6,677 nt of DNA from Chloroflexota bacterium (GCA_005880165.1 VBJP01000179.1:1-6677); one strand, 5' to 3'. Shown: positions 1-5,197, counted from the first letter of the stretch. Made by a program: numbers and translations. The notes: generated from the letters alone by a model not told the origin.

Positions 1-228
1 GTTCAGCATCGGGCGACCGGAGCCGCTCATCGGGCGTGGCTGGAGACGGGCGGCCCGGTTTGGATTCGCGACGCCATCGCGGAGCGCGATCCCTTGTACG
101 CATCGGTCGCGGACCTGACGCTCGAGGTCGATCGCCGATCATCGAAGCAAGTGGCCCGCGACGTCCTCGCCTGGCTTCGGGGCATCGCCGCGTGTCGAGC
201 CTTCGTGCCTGAGCCGGAGCGGCGCTAG
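1..228 (+). CDS. Shikimate kinase-like protein, C-terminal fragment (5' end outside window)
   Basis: Frame 1 is open from the window edge to a TAG at 226-228, giving 75 residues that are the C-terminal end of a longer protein. Seen: R-D-P-L-Y at fragment residues 29-33, then SVADLTLEVDRRS, then an amphipathic helix VARDVLAWLRG. Known: shikimate kinases end with R-x-P-L-Y (the Arg contacts shikimate), a V-A-x-x-x-V-D-T-x-x-R strand and a closing helix, so order and spacing match. The enzyme would phosphorylate shikimate with ATP in the cytoplasmic chorismate pathway. The P-loop and the rest of the nucleotide site lie outside the window. The protein runs about 15 residues past the usual helix end (ACRAFVPEPERR). 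A related small P-loop kinase is the main alternative. The gene converges on the deaminase gene with a 17-nt gap and no clear terminator. Confidence 0.7.
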   Translation, partial: VQHRATGAAHRAWLETGGPVWIRDAIAERDPLYASVADLTLEVDRRSSKQVARDVLAWLRGIAACRAFVPEPERR

Positions 229-245
229 CCCCCAACGCGGACCGT

Positions 246-707
246 TTATTCGCCGATGTCCTCGTTCCAGAGCTCCGGCGACTCCGCGATGAACTCGTCC
301 ATCATCGCCACGCACTCGGGGTCGTCCAGGTTCACGACCTCGACCCCGCGCGATCGAAGGTAGTCCTCGCCACCCATGAAGGTGCGGTTCTCTCCCATCA
401 CCACCCGCGGGATCTCGTAGAGCAGGATCGAGCCCGTGCACATGTCGCACGGCGACAGGGTGGTGTACATCGTCGCCCGCCTGTAGACCGATGCGGGCTG
501 GCGGCCCGCCTGCTCGAGCGCATCGGTCTCTCCATGGCGGATGGGGCTGCCGAGCTGGACCCGGCGATTATGGCCGGAGCCGATGACCTTGCCGTCCACG
601 ACCAACGCTGCGCCGATGGGGATGCCGCCCTCGCCGCGTCCCGTGCGAGCTTCCGCCTTGGCCACGGCCATGAAGGTGCGGTCGTCCGAATCCTGGCTCG
701 GGGTCAT
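246..707 (-). CDS. Fcy1-type cytosine deaminase (CDA-fold zinc nucleobase deaminase)
   Basis: The 153-residue product probably hydrolyses cytosine to uracil and ammonia in the cytoplasm (pyrimidine salvage). Seen: H58-G-E60 and P86-C87-D-M-C90, the zinc ligands and proton-shuttle Glu of the cytidine deaminase fold; a substrate-pocket-like G-H-N at 45-47; TLSPCDMCTG at 83-92; and a C-terminus ending W-N-E-D-I-G-E. From memory, yeast Fcy1 (158 residues) has the same blocks, including HGE, TLSPCDMCTGA and a W-x-E-D-I-G-E end. It is therefore far closer to Fcy1 than to bacterial CodA, which is a metal-dependent amidohydrolase. The reading frame stays open upstream to 1190, but that extension only reads the antisense of a repeat gene, so I start at the Met whose length fits the family. 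No SD precedes 707. An internal Met at 671 is a less likely start. Another small-base or nucleoside deaminase activity is possible. Confidence 0.88.
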   Translation of the reverse strand: MTPSQDSDDRTFMAVAKAEARTGRGEGGIPIGAALVVDGKVIGSGHNRRVQLGSPIRHGETDALEQAGRQPASVYRRATMYTTLSPCDMCTGSILLYEIPRVVMGENRTFMGGEDYLRSRGVEVVNLDDPECVAMMDEFIAESPELWNEDIGE

Positions 708-840
708 GGGCAGAAAGGATGACAGTTGCCAGGCAACAGAGGAAGGCGCCTCGCGCGGGTCGGCACGCCGTATGCATGCCATTCGGCTTGAGGTGCGTTC
801 CGAAAACGTCGGGACGGCCGAGGTTGGGGAGATCACGGCC

Positions 841-1176
841 ATGACGTTCGACGACAAGGAGAAGGAAGGCGAGATGCGCCAGCCCGACATGGAGTCGGAA
901 GGCAGCCAGTCGCCAACTTCGGGTGGCATGGGCACCGGCTCTGAGTCGGGCGGGTCCGGCTCCGAGAGCGGAACGGGCGACATGGGCCAGTCCGGTGGCA
1001 TGGGCCAGTCCGGTGGCATGGGCCAGTCCGGTGGCATGGGCCAGTCCGGTGACATGGGCCAGTCCGGTGACATGGGCCAGTCCGGTGACATGGGCCAGTC
1101 CGGTGACATGGGCCAGACCGGCGGCTCGGGCGAATCGGAAGAGAAGGAGGAGGAGCAAGGCGTGACGGGCGGCTGA
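841..1176 (+). CDS. Acidic low-complexity protein with MGQSG[G/D] hexapeptide repeats
   Basis: I do not recognise a family. The 111-residue product has no Cys, no signal peptide, no membrane segment and a single aromatic residue (F3). It should be soluble and disordered. Layout: a charged N-terminus (residues 1-20, rich in D, E and K), a Gly/Ser/Glu linker (21-47), eight M-G-Q-S/T-G-G/D hexapeptides (48-95) and an acidic tail, EEKEEEQG, ending in VTGG. Evidence for the + strand: an intrinsic terminator begins 16 nt after the stop and has its U-tract on this strand, and GGGGAG lies 9 nt before the ATG. An in-frame ATG at 772 would add 23 residues but has no SD. The gene diverges from the deaminase gene. 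The regularly spaced Met residues could act as an oxidant sink or bind metal, but nothing here proves that. The repeat array is likely to vary in length between strains. Confidence 0.65.
   Translation: MTFDDKEKEGEMRQPDMESEGSQSPTSGGMGTGSESGGSGSESGTGDMGQSGGMGQSGGMGQSGGMGQSGDMGQSGDMGQSGDMGQSGDMGQTGGSGESEEKEEEQGVTGG
982..1125 (+). repeat. 18-bp tandem repeat, 8 copies, within the MGQSG protein gene
   Basis: Eight in-frame units of 18 bp (ATGGGCCAGTCCGGTGRC) run without interruption. Units 1-3 end in GGC (Gly) and units 4-7 end in GAC (Asp). Unit 8 has diverged (CAGACC, then GGCGGC), giving Gln-Thr-Gly-Gly. Near-identity at the DNA level, including synonymous positions, points to recent slippage or unequal crossover. 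Confidence 0.97.
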
Positions 1177-1192
1177 TCGGCCTGCCGCACGA

Positions 1193-1222
1193 CGAGCCGC
1201 TCAACGCGAGCGGCTCGTTTTT
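1193..1222 (+). terminator. Intrinsic (rho-independent) terminator
   Basis: A perfect 9-bp GC-rich stem (CGAGCCGCT with AGCGGCTCG, extended by one A-T pair) encloses the 7-nt loop CAACGCG and is followed by TTTTT then CG. It lies just after the stop of the MGQSG repeat gene. Its U-tract is only on the + strand, which supports that gene being transcribed. Confidence 0.92.
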
Positions 1223-1278
1223 CGTTGCTCGCTTCCGCCCGGCCCTGCCGGTTGGATTCGCATTAAGCCCAGAACTGC

Positions 1279-1299
1279 AAGAGCGCCGGCGCCGCTCTT
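1279..1299. repeat. Stem-loop, 7-bp arms, upstream of the 98-bp duplication
   Basis: The arms AAGAGCG and CGCTCTT flank the 7-nt loop CCGGCGC, which itself overlaps the palindrome GGCGCC. There is no T-run, so it is not a standard intrinsic terminator. It ends 2 nt before the first 98-bp repeat copy. Function is unknown. Confidence 0.55.
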
Positions 1300-1301
1300 A
1301 T

Positions 1302-1399
1302 GGCGCTAGCGGAGCAATGTGGTTTATTGGGCAGCGCCGATTCGCGCCCTGCGGCGTTGATGCAGCAGCAGGCTCAATCCCCGGCCCTGCGACTGCGGC
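1302..1399. repeat. 98-bp perfect direct repeat, copy 1
   Basis: This copy is identical base for base to 1411-1508. The period is 109 bp with an 11-bp spacer (1400-1410, GCCGCGCGTAG). It begins GGCGCTAGCGGAGCAATG. Inside it, CAGCGCCG (1332-1339) can pair with CGGCGTTG (1352-1359) with one G-U pair, so an RNA of this unit could form a hairpin. Nothing in the unit resembles a gene or an insertion sequence end that I recognise. Confidence 0.97.
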
Positions 1400-1410
1400 G
1401 CCGCGCGTAG

Positions 1411-1508
1411 GGCGCTAGCGGAGCAATGTGGTTTATTGGGCAGCGCCGATTCGCGCCCTGCGGCGTTGATGCAGCAGCAGGCTCAATCCCCGGCCCTGCG
1501 ACTGCGGC
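1411..1508. repeat. 98-bp perfect direct repeat, copy 2
   Basis: This is the second identical copy, ending 103 nt before the start codon of the DUF6582-like gene. An ATG inside this copy (1426) is in frame with that gene, but it has no SD and the intervening peptide is low-complexity. I therefore treat the repeat as upstream non-coding sequence. Confidence 0.97.
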
Positions 1509-1549
1509 CTGCCACTGCGGCCCCCGCGACTGCGGCCGGCGACTGCGCG
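1498..1549. repeat. Degenerate ACTGCGGC short repeats
   Basis: Four 11-base copies of a G-C-[G/C]-ACTGCGGC-like word start at 1498, 1511, 1526 and 1539. The last ends GCGC instead of CGGC. Spacing is 13, 15 and 13 bases. The first overlaps the end of 98-bp repeat copy 2. They resemble slippage products in GC-rich non-coding DNA. Confidence 0.6.
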
Positions 1550-1597
1550 CCGGGCGCGGGATGCCTCGTGGCACGGAGGCTGCACCTTCATCGGTCC

Positions 1598-1605
1598 AGG
1601 AGGTG
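1598..1605 (+). promoter_or_regulatory. Strong Shine-Dalgarno that sets the start at 1612
   Basis: AGGAGGTG lies 6 nt before the ATG at 1612 and closely matches the anti-SD sequence. It picks this Met over the in-frame ATG at 1426. Confidence 0.9.
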
Positions 1606-1611
1606 GATCAG

Positions 1612-1917
1612 ATGGCTGAGCTCACCACGAAGAAGCGGGAAGGCCTGCGCAGCACCCAGTTCGCGTACGTCGACAAGAAGGGCGGAGAGCACCTCCCCAT
1701 CAACGACGAGTCGCACATCCGCAACGCCATGGCGCGCTGGAACCAGACCGAGTTCGAGAGTGCCGCGGCCAAGGAGCGTGCCCGCAAGAAGATCGTCGCG
1801 GCCGCCAAGCGGCACGATATCGAGATCGAGGACGACAGCCAGATCGCGAAGCCGAGCCGCACCCTGCGCGCGGCGAGCACCAAGCGCGGCCCGCGGGGAG
1901 GGCGGAAGAAGAGCTAG
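1612..1917 (+). CDS. DUF6582-like small basic protein
   Basis: The product has 101 residues. Seen: an N-terminal segment with FAYVDKKGGEHLPIND (residues 17-32), then HIRNAMARWNQTEFES (35-50), then a Lys/Arg-rich helix AKERARKKIVAAAKRHDIEIED (53-74), then a strongly basic tail rich in Arg, Lys and Gly. I recall this block order from short bacterial proteins annotated DUF6582, in which a cysteine-free domain with H-L-P-I and R-x-N-A-x-A-R-x-N-Q-T is conserved. Biochemical function is unknown to me. The basic, disordered C-terminal tail (about 80-101) suggests nucleic acid or other polyanion contact, which is inference only. There is no signal peptide or membrane segment. It is tail to tail with the minus-strand oxidoreductase gene, with only 2 nt between stops and therefore no room for a separate terminator. 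Confidence 0.82.
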   Translation: MAELTTKKREGLRSTQFAYVDKKGGEHLPINDESHIRNAMARWNQTEFESAAAKERARKKIVAAAKRHDIEIEDDSQIAKPSRTLRAASTKRGPRGGRKKS

Positions 1918-1919
1918 CC

Positions 1920-2522
1920 TCAGCCCTCCGAGAGCGCGAAGGCGATCGAGCGACCGTGTCGCTCGGTCAGTGCCAGCCAGACCTTGACCATCTCCTCGAG
2001 CGGCTTGGCATTGGCGAGGCCGCCGACGTCTTCCGGCTGAAAGCCGAGATCCGAGGCCAGCGACGCCGCAACGGCGTTCGCCTCGGGGTGGTCCCCGGCG
2101 ATGAACATGACCGCCTTGTCGTGGCGACCAATTGCTGTCGACATGTTCTCGAAGCCGGTGGTGTTGAAGGCCTTCACCACCTTCGCACCCGGCAGCAGCT
2201 CCGCAAGATCCTGGGCCGTGCTGCGCGCGGGATCGCCGGAGAATCGGTTCATCGCGTCGATGACAACCCGCCCGTCCATGTCCGGCAGGGCGGCCGCGTT
2301 TTGGGGGACCGCATCCCAGCGCAAGGCAAAGATGACCACTTCTGCATCAAGCGCCGCCTCGGCTGGATTCGTGGCGCGAGCCCCGCCCACGCTCGCAGTT
2401 GCGGCGCGCGTCTTCTCCGAATTCGGGTCTCGCACGCCAAAGACGACCTCGTGTCCGGCCTGGGCGAACCCGGCTCCCAGTCCGCCTCCGACGTTTCCGG
2501 CTCCGATGATCGCGATCCGCAT
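1920..2522 (-). CDS. F420/NADP oxidoreductase-like NAD(P)-binding protein
   Basis: The product has 200 residues. Seen: an N-terminal Rossmann strand MRIAIIGAGNVGGGL with the G-x-G-N-V-G dinucleotide loop at residues 7-12; GVRDP at 29-33, where the Arg after the second strand suits the NADP 2'-phosphate; VVIFAL (62-67); VVIDAMNR (86-93); VVKAFNTTGFENM (115-127); and a final VWLAL-type helix. This is the layout of the F420_oxidored family (NADP-dependent F420 reductase and paralogues), cytoplasmic proteins that shuttle hydride between NADPH and a deazaflavin or other acceptor. Many bacterial members do not demonstrably use F420, so I do not assign a substrate. An SD (AGGAGA) lies 6 nt upstream of this ATG. 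An in-frame Met at 2567 has no support and would extend into the divergent promoter region. Confidence 0.85.
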   Translation of the reverse strand: MRIAIIGAGNVGGGLGAGFAQAGHEVVFGVRDPNSEKTRAATASVGGARATNPAEAALDAEVVIFALRWDAVPQNAAALPDMDGRVVIDAMNRFSGDPARSTAQDLAELLPGAKVVKAFNTTGFENMSTAIGRHDKAVMFIAGDHPEANAVAASLASDLGFQPEDVGGLANAKPLEEMVKVWLALTERHGRSIAFALSEG

Positions 2523-2528
2523 GGTTGA

Positions 2529-2534
2529 TCTCCT
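2529..2534 (-). promoter_or_regulatory. Shine-Dalgarno for the oxidoreductase gene
   Basis: Read on the minus strand, AGGAGA lies 6 nt before the ATG at 2522. It decides this start over the upstream in-frame Met at 2567. Confidence 0.8.
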
Positions 2535-2553
2535 GGCTCGCCCGCGTGGAGCG

Positions 2554-2570
2554 CAATCATCGGTCAATCA
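2554..2570. promoter_or_regulatory. CAATCA direct repeats in the divergent promoter region
   Basis: CAATCA occurs at 2554-2559 and 2565-2570, 11 bp apart (one helical turn), within the 57-bp gap between two divergent genes. Such spacing would suit a regulator binding one face of the helix. No clear -35/-10 pair was found for either gene. Chance occurrence is possible. Confidence 0.25.
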
Positions 2571-2579
2571 GGAATCGAG

Positions 2580-3359
2580 GTGTCGCTCACGTTGCAGAAT
2601 CGCTTGGTGATGGGACCGATCGCCATCGTCTCCGCGATGTCGGCCGAACTCGCCGCCCTGCGGGGTGCCCTGACCTCGACCTGGCCCATCCAACTGGGAC
2701 CCGCCCAGCAGGCGTGGCGCGGCCACCTCGATGGCCATCCGGTGGTGCTGGCCGAAGCCGGGATCGGCAAGGTGGCGATGGCGGCGGTGGCCACGGTCCT
2801 CATCAAGCAGATCGAGCCGGCAATCATCGTGTTCTCAGGGGTTGCGGGCGGGCTCGATCCTGATCTCGAGATCGGCGACATGGTGATCGCCGAGCGCCTT
2901 GTGCAGCACGACGCGGGGATCCGCGAACCGAGTGGCATCGCGGTCTACCAGGCCGGGCATCTTCCCTTCCTCAACCCGGTCGAACGCCTTGGCTTCGAGA
3001 CCGATGGAGCCCTCCTAGGCGCAGCGATGGAACGCGTGGCCGGCCTTGAGCTCGAGGAGGTCGGGGGGCGCCGGCCGCGGATCGTGTCCGGAACGATCCT
3101 GACGGGGGACGTGTTCATCAACGACGCCGGTGAGCGGGACAGGCTGCACACCGAGCTGGGCGGCGTGGCCGTCGAGATGGAGGGAGGCGCGCTGGCGCAG
3201 ATCGCCGAGCTGTTCGGCGTCCGGCACCTGGTGATCCGCGCCCTCAGCGACCTGTCCGGCGAGGGGGCGCCATCGCCGGTGGTGTTCGCCGAGTTCGTGG
3301 AGCAGGTCTCGGCGAACGGGGCGCGCGTGGTGCGGCATCTGCTCCCGATCCTGTCGTGA
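2580..3359 (+). CDS. mtnN: 5'-methylthioadenosine/S-adenosylhomocysteine nucleosidase (MTAN)
   Basis: The 259-residue product is predicted to cleave the N-glycosidic bond of MTA and SAH, releasing adenine plus the thioribose, in cytoplasmic methionine and SAM recycling. Seen in order: IAIVSAMSAELAAL with a Glu at residue 23 in the place of the catalytic-site Glu12 of E. coli MtnN; SGVAGGL (86-92), the phosphorylase-fold glycine loop; GDMVIAERLVQHD (99-111); SGTILTGDVF (170-179); VEMEGGALAQ (198-207) with the Met and Glu that hold the ribosyl moiety; and RALSDLS (220-226) with the general-acid Asp224. All family landmarks are present. E. coli MtnN has about 232 residues; the extra length is an N-terminal extension and an insertion near 117-165. 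The GTG start has AGGAA 5 nt upstream; an ATG at 2610 is an alternative. Futalosine or purine nucleoside substrates cannot be excluded. Confidence 0.9.
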   Translation: MSLTLQNRLVMGPIAIVSAMSAELAALRGALTSTWPIQLGPAQQAWRGHLDGHPVVLAEAGIGKVAMAAVATVLIKQIEPAIIVFSGVAGGLDPDLEIGDMVIAERLVQHDAGIREPSGIAVYQAGHLPFLNPVERLGFETDGALLGAAMERVAGLELEEVGGRRPRIVSGTILTGDVFINDAGERDRLHTELGGVAVEMEGGALAQIAELFGVRHLVIRALSDLSGEGAPSPVVFAEFVEQVSANGARVVRHLLPILS

Positions 3360-3556
3360 ACCGGCGCGAACGCTTCGTGCTCGAAAACCACGGCTACCTC
3401 CTGGCGGAGGCGGCGATCCGCCGTCATGCCGACTTTCTGGCCACCAAACCCATGCCGCCTCCGATCGTTCCTCACTGTGAATGGATGGAGCCAGCCCGCG
3501 TGCGCTCGGCCCTGGCCGACAGCGCCGAACAGAAGGTGCCATTCGGCCGTCTCTAG
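3356..3556 (+). CDS. Small hypothetical protein, translationally coupled to the nucleosidase
   Basis: The 66-residue product starts at a GTG overlapping the nucleosidase stop by 4 nt (GTGA), the usual sign of translational coupling. Codon third positions are GC-rich like the neighbours, which favours a real gene. Sequence: MNRRERFVLENHGYLLAEAA, then a charged helix and a Pro-rich turn (KPMPPPIVPHCEW), ending KVPFGRL. It has one Cys, no signal peptide and no membrane segment. I do not recognise a family. Because it is coupled to the nucleosidase it may be co-expressed with it, but no functional link is visible. Confidence 0.55.
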   Translation: MNRRERFVLENHGYLLAEAAIRRHADFLATKPMPPPIVPHCEWMEPARVRSALADSAEQKVPFGRL

Positions 3557-3598
3557 GGTCCGATGTGGGCCGAGCCAGAGCAGCGGGCCGCGGGCCGC

Positions 3599-3604
3599 TA
3601 CGAT
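3599..3604 (+). promoter_or_regulatory. Possible -10 element for a leaderless transcript
   Basis: TACGAT keeps the T-A-x-x-x-T pattern and sits 7 nt before the ATG at 3612, so transcription could begin at about the start codon. No -35 match was found at the expected distance. The call rests on the absence of an SD and on position. Confidence 0.35.
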
Positions 3605-3611
3605 GCGGCCC

Positions 3612-4319
3612 ATGCCCAAGGTCAGCGTGCCGGTCTACCTCGAGGAGGGGAGCAAGCGGACGTTCGCAGTGGCGGTCGATTGGCCCGGCTGGGCTCGCGC
3701 CGGACGGGGGCCGGACGAGGCGCTCGAAACCTTGGTCGCCTACGCGGATCGATATGCGGTCGTCCCGCGCAAGGCGAGGATTCCGTTTGGGAAGGTTCAT
3801 TCCGTCTCCGACCTGAGCGTTCGCGAGCGGGTTCATGGATCGCCCACGACCGATTTCGGCGCGCCCGGGGTGCCAATGCCCTCCGATACGGGGTCTCTCG
3901 ATGACCGGGAGCTCCGGCGCCTCACCAAGCTCTTGACTGCGAGCTGGGAGACCTTCGACGAGGCGGCGCACCGGGCCCGCGGGAAACGCCTGCGGCTCGG
4001 TCCTCGAGGTGGAGGGCGCAGCCTGGCGAAGATCATCGATCACCTCCGCGAGGCCGATGAGGCGTACCTCGGCGCGCTCGGTGCGCGACCGCCGAAGGCT
4101 GTCGTGAATGACCCATCGGGGTCGTTGGAGCGGCTCCGTTTGGCATTCCTCGCGACGTTGACGGCGATCGTGCATGGCGAGCCCATTGCCGAGCCGCGCA
4201 ACACGAAGAAGCCGTGGAGCCCCCGCTTTGCCATCCGGCGCTCCGCCTGGCACGCCCTCGATCACGCCTGGGAGATCGAGGACCGCTCAGGCGCATTGGA
4301 GTCTGATCGCGCGCGCTGA
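3612..4319 (+). CDS. Uncharacterised protein with HicB-like N-terminus and DinB-like C-terminus
   Basis: The product has 235 residues. Seen: an N-terminal region VSVPVYLEEGSKRTFAVAVD-WPGWARAGRGPDEALETLVAYADRYA (about residues 4-49), reminiscent of HicB-type antitoxin folds, where a short sheet is followed by G-x-T-x-E-E-A-L-x-N-L and a helix. A variable linker follows to about 95. The C-terminal half is helical, with TASWETFDEAAHRARG, a helix IIDHLREADEAYLGALG, and finally RRSAWHALDHAWEIEDR (about 207-224), which resembles the last helix of DinB-like four-helix bundles. Function is unknown. I recall similar full-length architectures as hypothetical proteins in high-GC bacteria, but cannot confirm this here. 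No SD precedes 3612 or the alternative ATG at 3603. TACGAT at 3599-3604 lies 7 nt before 3612, which would fit a leaderless transcript. The open frame extends up to 3426 over the preceding gene, but that part is an artefact. Confidence 0.75.
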   Translation: MPKVSVPVYLEEGSKRTFAVAVDWPGWARAGRGPDEALETLVAYADRYAVVPRKARIPFGKVHSVSDLSVRERVHGSPTTDFGAPGVPMPSDTGSLDDRELRRLTKLLTASWETFDEAAHRARGKRLRLGPRGGGRSLAKIIDHLREADEAYLGALGARPPKAVVNDPSGSLERLRLAFLATLTAIVHGEPIAEPRNTKKPWSPRFAIRRSAWHALDHAWEIEDRSGALESDRAR

Positions 4320-4341
4320 CAACCAAACGATTCCCATAGGA

Positions 4342-4347
4342 AGGAGG
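4342..4347 (+). promoter_or_regulatory. Shine-Dalgarno that sets the GTG start at 4354
   Basis: AGGAGG, within AAGGAGGT, lies 6 nt before the GTG at 4354. It identifies the start inside a frame that is open well upstream, and shows that GTG rather than the ATG at 4390 is used. Confidence 0.9.
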
Positions 4348-4353
4348 TCCCTC

Positions 4354-5157
4354 GTGGCCACCGAGGTGCCGGCGGCAACGGCCAACGCCATGGAATTTCC
4401 GCGGTTCGATCTCGAGGGCCAGACGGCGCTCGTCACCGGCGCGGCGCGAGGCATCGGTCGCGCAATCGCGCTGGCGCTCGCCCATGCCGGAGCGGACGTG
4501 GCGCTCGGACTCCGCCAACCTGGGAGCGCCCAAGGCCTGGTCGACGAGATCGGGGCCATGGGCAGGCGGGCGACGGCCGTGGCCATGGACGTGCGTCGGT
4601 TGGAGCAGATCGCGCCCGCCGTCGAGGAGGTGAGGCGGGCCTTTGGGCGGCTCGACATCCTCGTGAACAACGCGGGGCTCGGCCCGAGCGCGCCCGCCGA
4701 GGACGTGATCGAGGAGGACTTCGACCTCACCTTCGATGTGAACGTGAAGGGCGTCTTCTTCGCCAGCCAGGCGGCCGGTCGGGTCATGATCCAGCAGGGA
4801 TACGGGCGGATCGTGAGCCTCAGCTCGCAGGCGGGCTTCGTGGCGCTGCCGACCGAATCGGTCTACTGCATGAGCAAGGCCGCGGTGGCCCACATGACCA
4901 AGTGCCTCGCGGTGGAGTGGGGGAGGTTCGGCATCACCGTCAACGCGGTGGCGCCCACCTTCATCCGCACGCCCGGGACCGAGCCGGATCTCGCTGACCC
5001 TGCCTTCGAAGCCGAGGTCAAGGAGCGGATCGCCGGCCTGCACCGCATTGGTGAGCCGATGGACGTCGCCGGTGGCGTCGTCTTCCTCGCCTCCCCCGCA
5101 GCCTCGCTGGTGACCGGCGTGACCCTCCTCATCGACGGAGGCTGGACCGCTCGCTGA
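4354..5157 (+). CDS. Short-chain dehydrogenase/reductase (classical SDR)
   Basis: The product has 267 residues, close to the usual 250-270 for classical SDRs. Seen: the cofactor loop T-G-A-A-R-G-I-G (residues 28-35), DV at 79-80, N-N-A-G (105-108), the catalytic triad S158-Y171-K175 in SLSSQ-x-Y-C-M-S-K, the PT-x-I-x-T-P turn after strand 6 (201-207), and a C-terminal GVTLLIDGGWTAR. These define a cytoplasmic NAD(P)-dependent alcohol or ketone oxidoreductase. The DGGW-T-A-R ending is common among sugar-acid dehydrogenases such as gluconate 5-dehydrogenase and 2-deoxy-D-gluconate 3-dehydrogenase. With a ROK regulator and a second ROK protein downstream, a carbohydrate substrate is plausible but not shown. 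A 12-residue non-conserved N-terminus precedes the MEFPRFDLEGQTALVTG core, and the in-frame ATG at 4390 would omit it. It lies 34 nt after the preceding gene and could be co-transcribed. Confidence 0.9.
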   Translation: MATEVPAATANAMEFPRFDLEGQTALVTGAARGIGRAIALALAHAGADVALGLRQPGSAQGLVDEIGAMGRRATAVAMDVRRLEQIAPAVEEVRRAFGRLDILVNNAGLGPSAPAEDVIEEDFDLTFDVNVKGVFFASQAAGRVMIQQGYGRIVSLSSQAGFVALPTESVYCMSKAAVAHMTKCLAVEWGRFGITVNAVAPTFIRTPGTEPDLADPAFEAEVKERIAGLHRIGEPMDVAGGVVFLASPAASLVTGVTLLIDGGWTAR

Positions 5158-5162
5158 GATCA

Positions 5163-5178
5163 GGGTGCCTTGGCGCCC
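5163..5178 (+). other. Short hairpin after the SDR stop
   Basis: GGGTGC and GCGCCC can pair (6 bp including one G-U) around the loop CTTG, 5 nt after the SDR stop. No U-tract follows, so terminator function is doubtful. Confidence 0.3.
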
Positions 5179-5197
5179 GCCTACGCCCACCACGAGA

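Noticed and set aside
139..450. Minus-strand frame of 103 codons overlapping the shikimate kinase end and the deaminase end
   Set aside because: It overlaps two better-supported genes, one of them in another frame of the same strand, and has shadow-like composition.
1366..1398. tRNA T-arm-like word GGCTCAATCCCCGGCC in the 98-bp unit
   Set aside because: The flanking bases do not form the 5-bp T-stem, and no acceptor, D or anticodon arms are present.
1302..1508. CRISPR array
   Set aside because: There are only two copies, the repeat is 98 bp and the spacer 11 bp, and no cas genes are visible.
1302..1508. Insertion sequence or MITE
   Set aside because: The copies are direct, with no terminal inverted repeats, no target-site duplication and no transposase.
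1426..1611. N-terminal extension of the DUF6582-like protein starting inside the second 98-bp repeat
   Set aside because: There is no SD at 1426, the extension is repeat-derived and Ala/Gly/Pro-rich, and a near-perfect SD stands before the Met at 1612.
3583..3600. GCGGGCC-GCGGGCC hairpin as a terminator before the HicB/DinB-like gene
   Set aside because: Pairing is interrupted and there is no T-run. It is better seen as a 7-bp direct repeat in GC-rich DNA.
3015..4265. Minus-strand open frame of 416 codons opposite the nucleosidase and the HicB/DinB-like gene
   Set aside because: It is antisense to genes with recognisable motifs and coherent starts. The translation is Arg/Pro-rich without domain structure.
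4316..4340. CTGACA as a -35 for an internal SDR promoter
   Set aside because: No -10-like hexamer lies 16-18 bp downstream; the nearest candidate is only 13 bp away.
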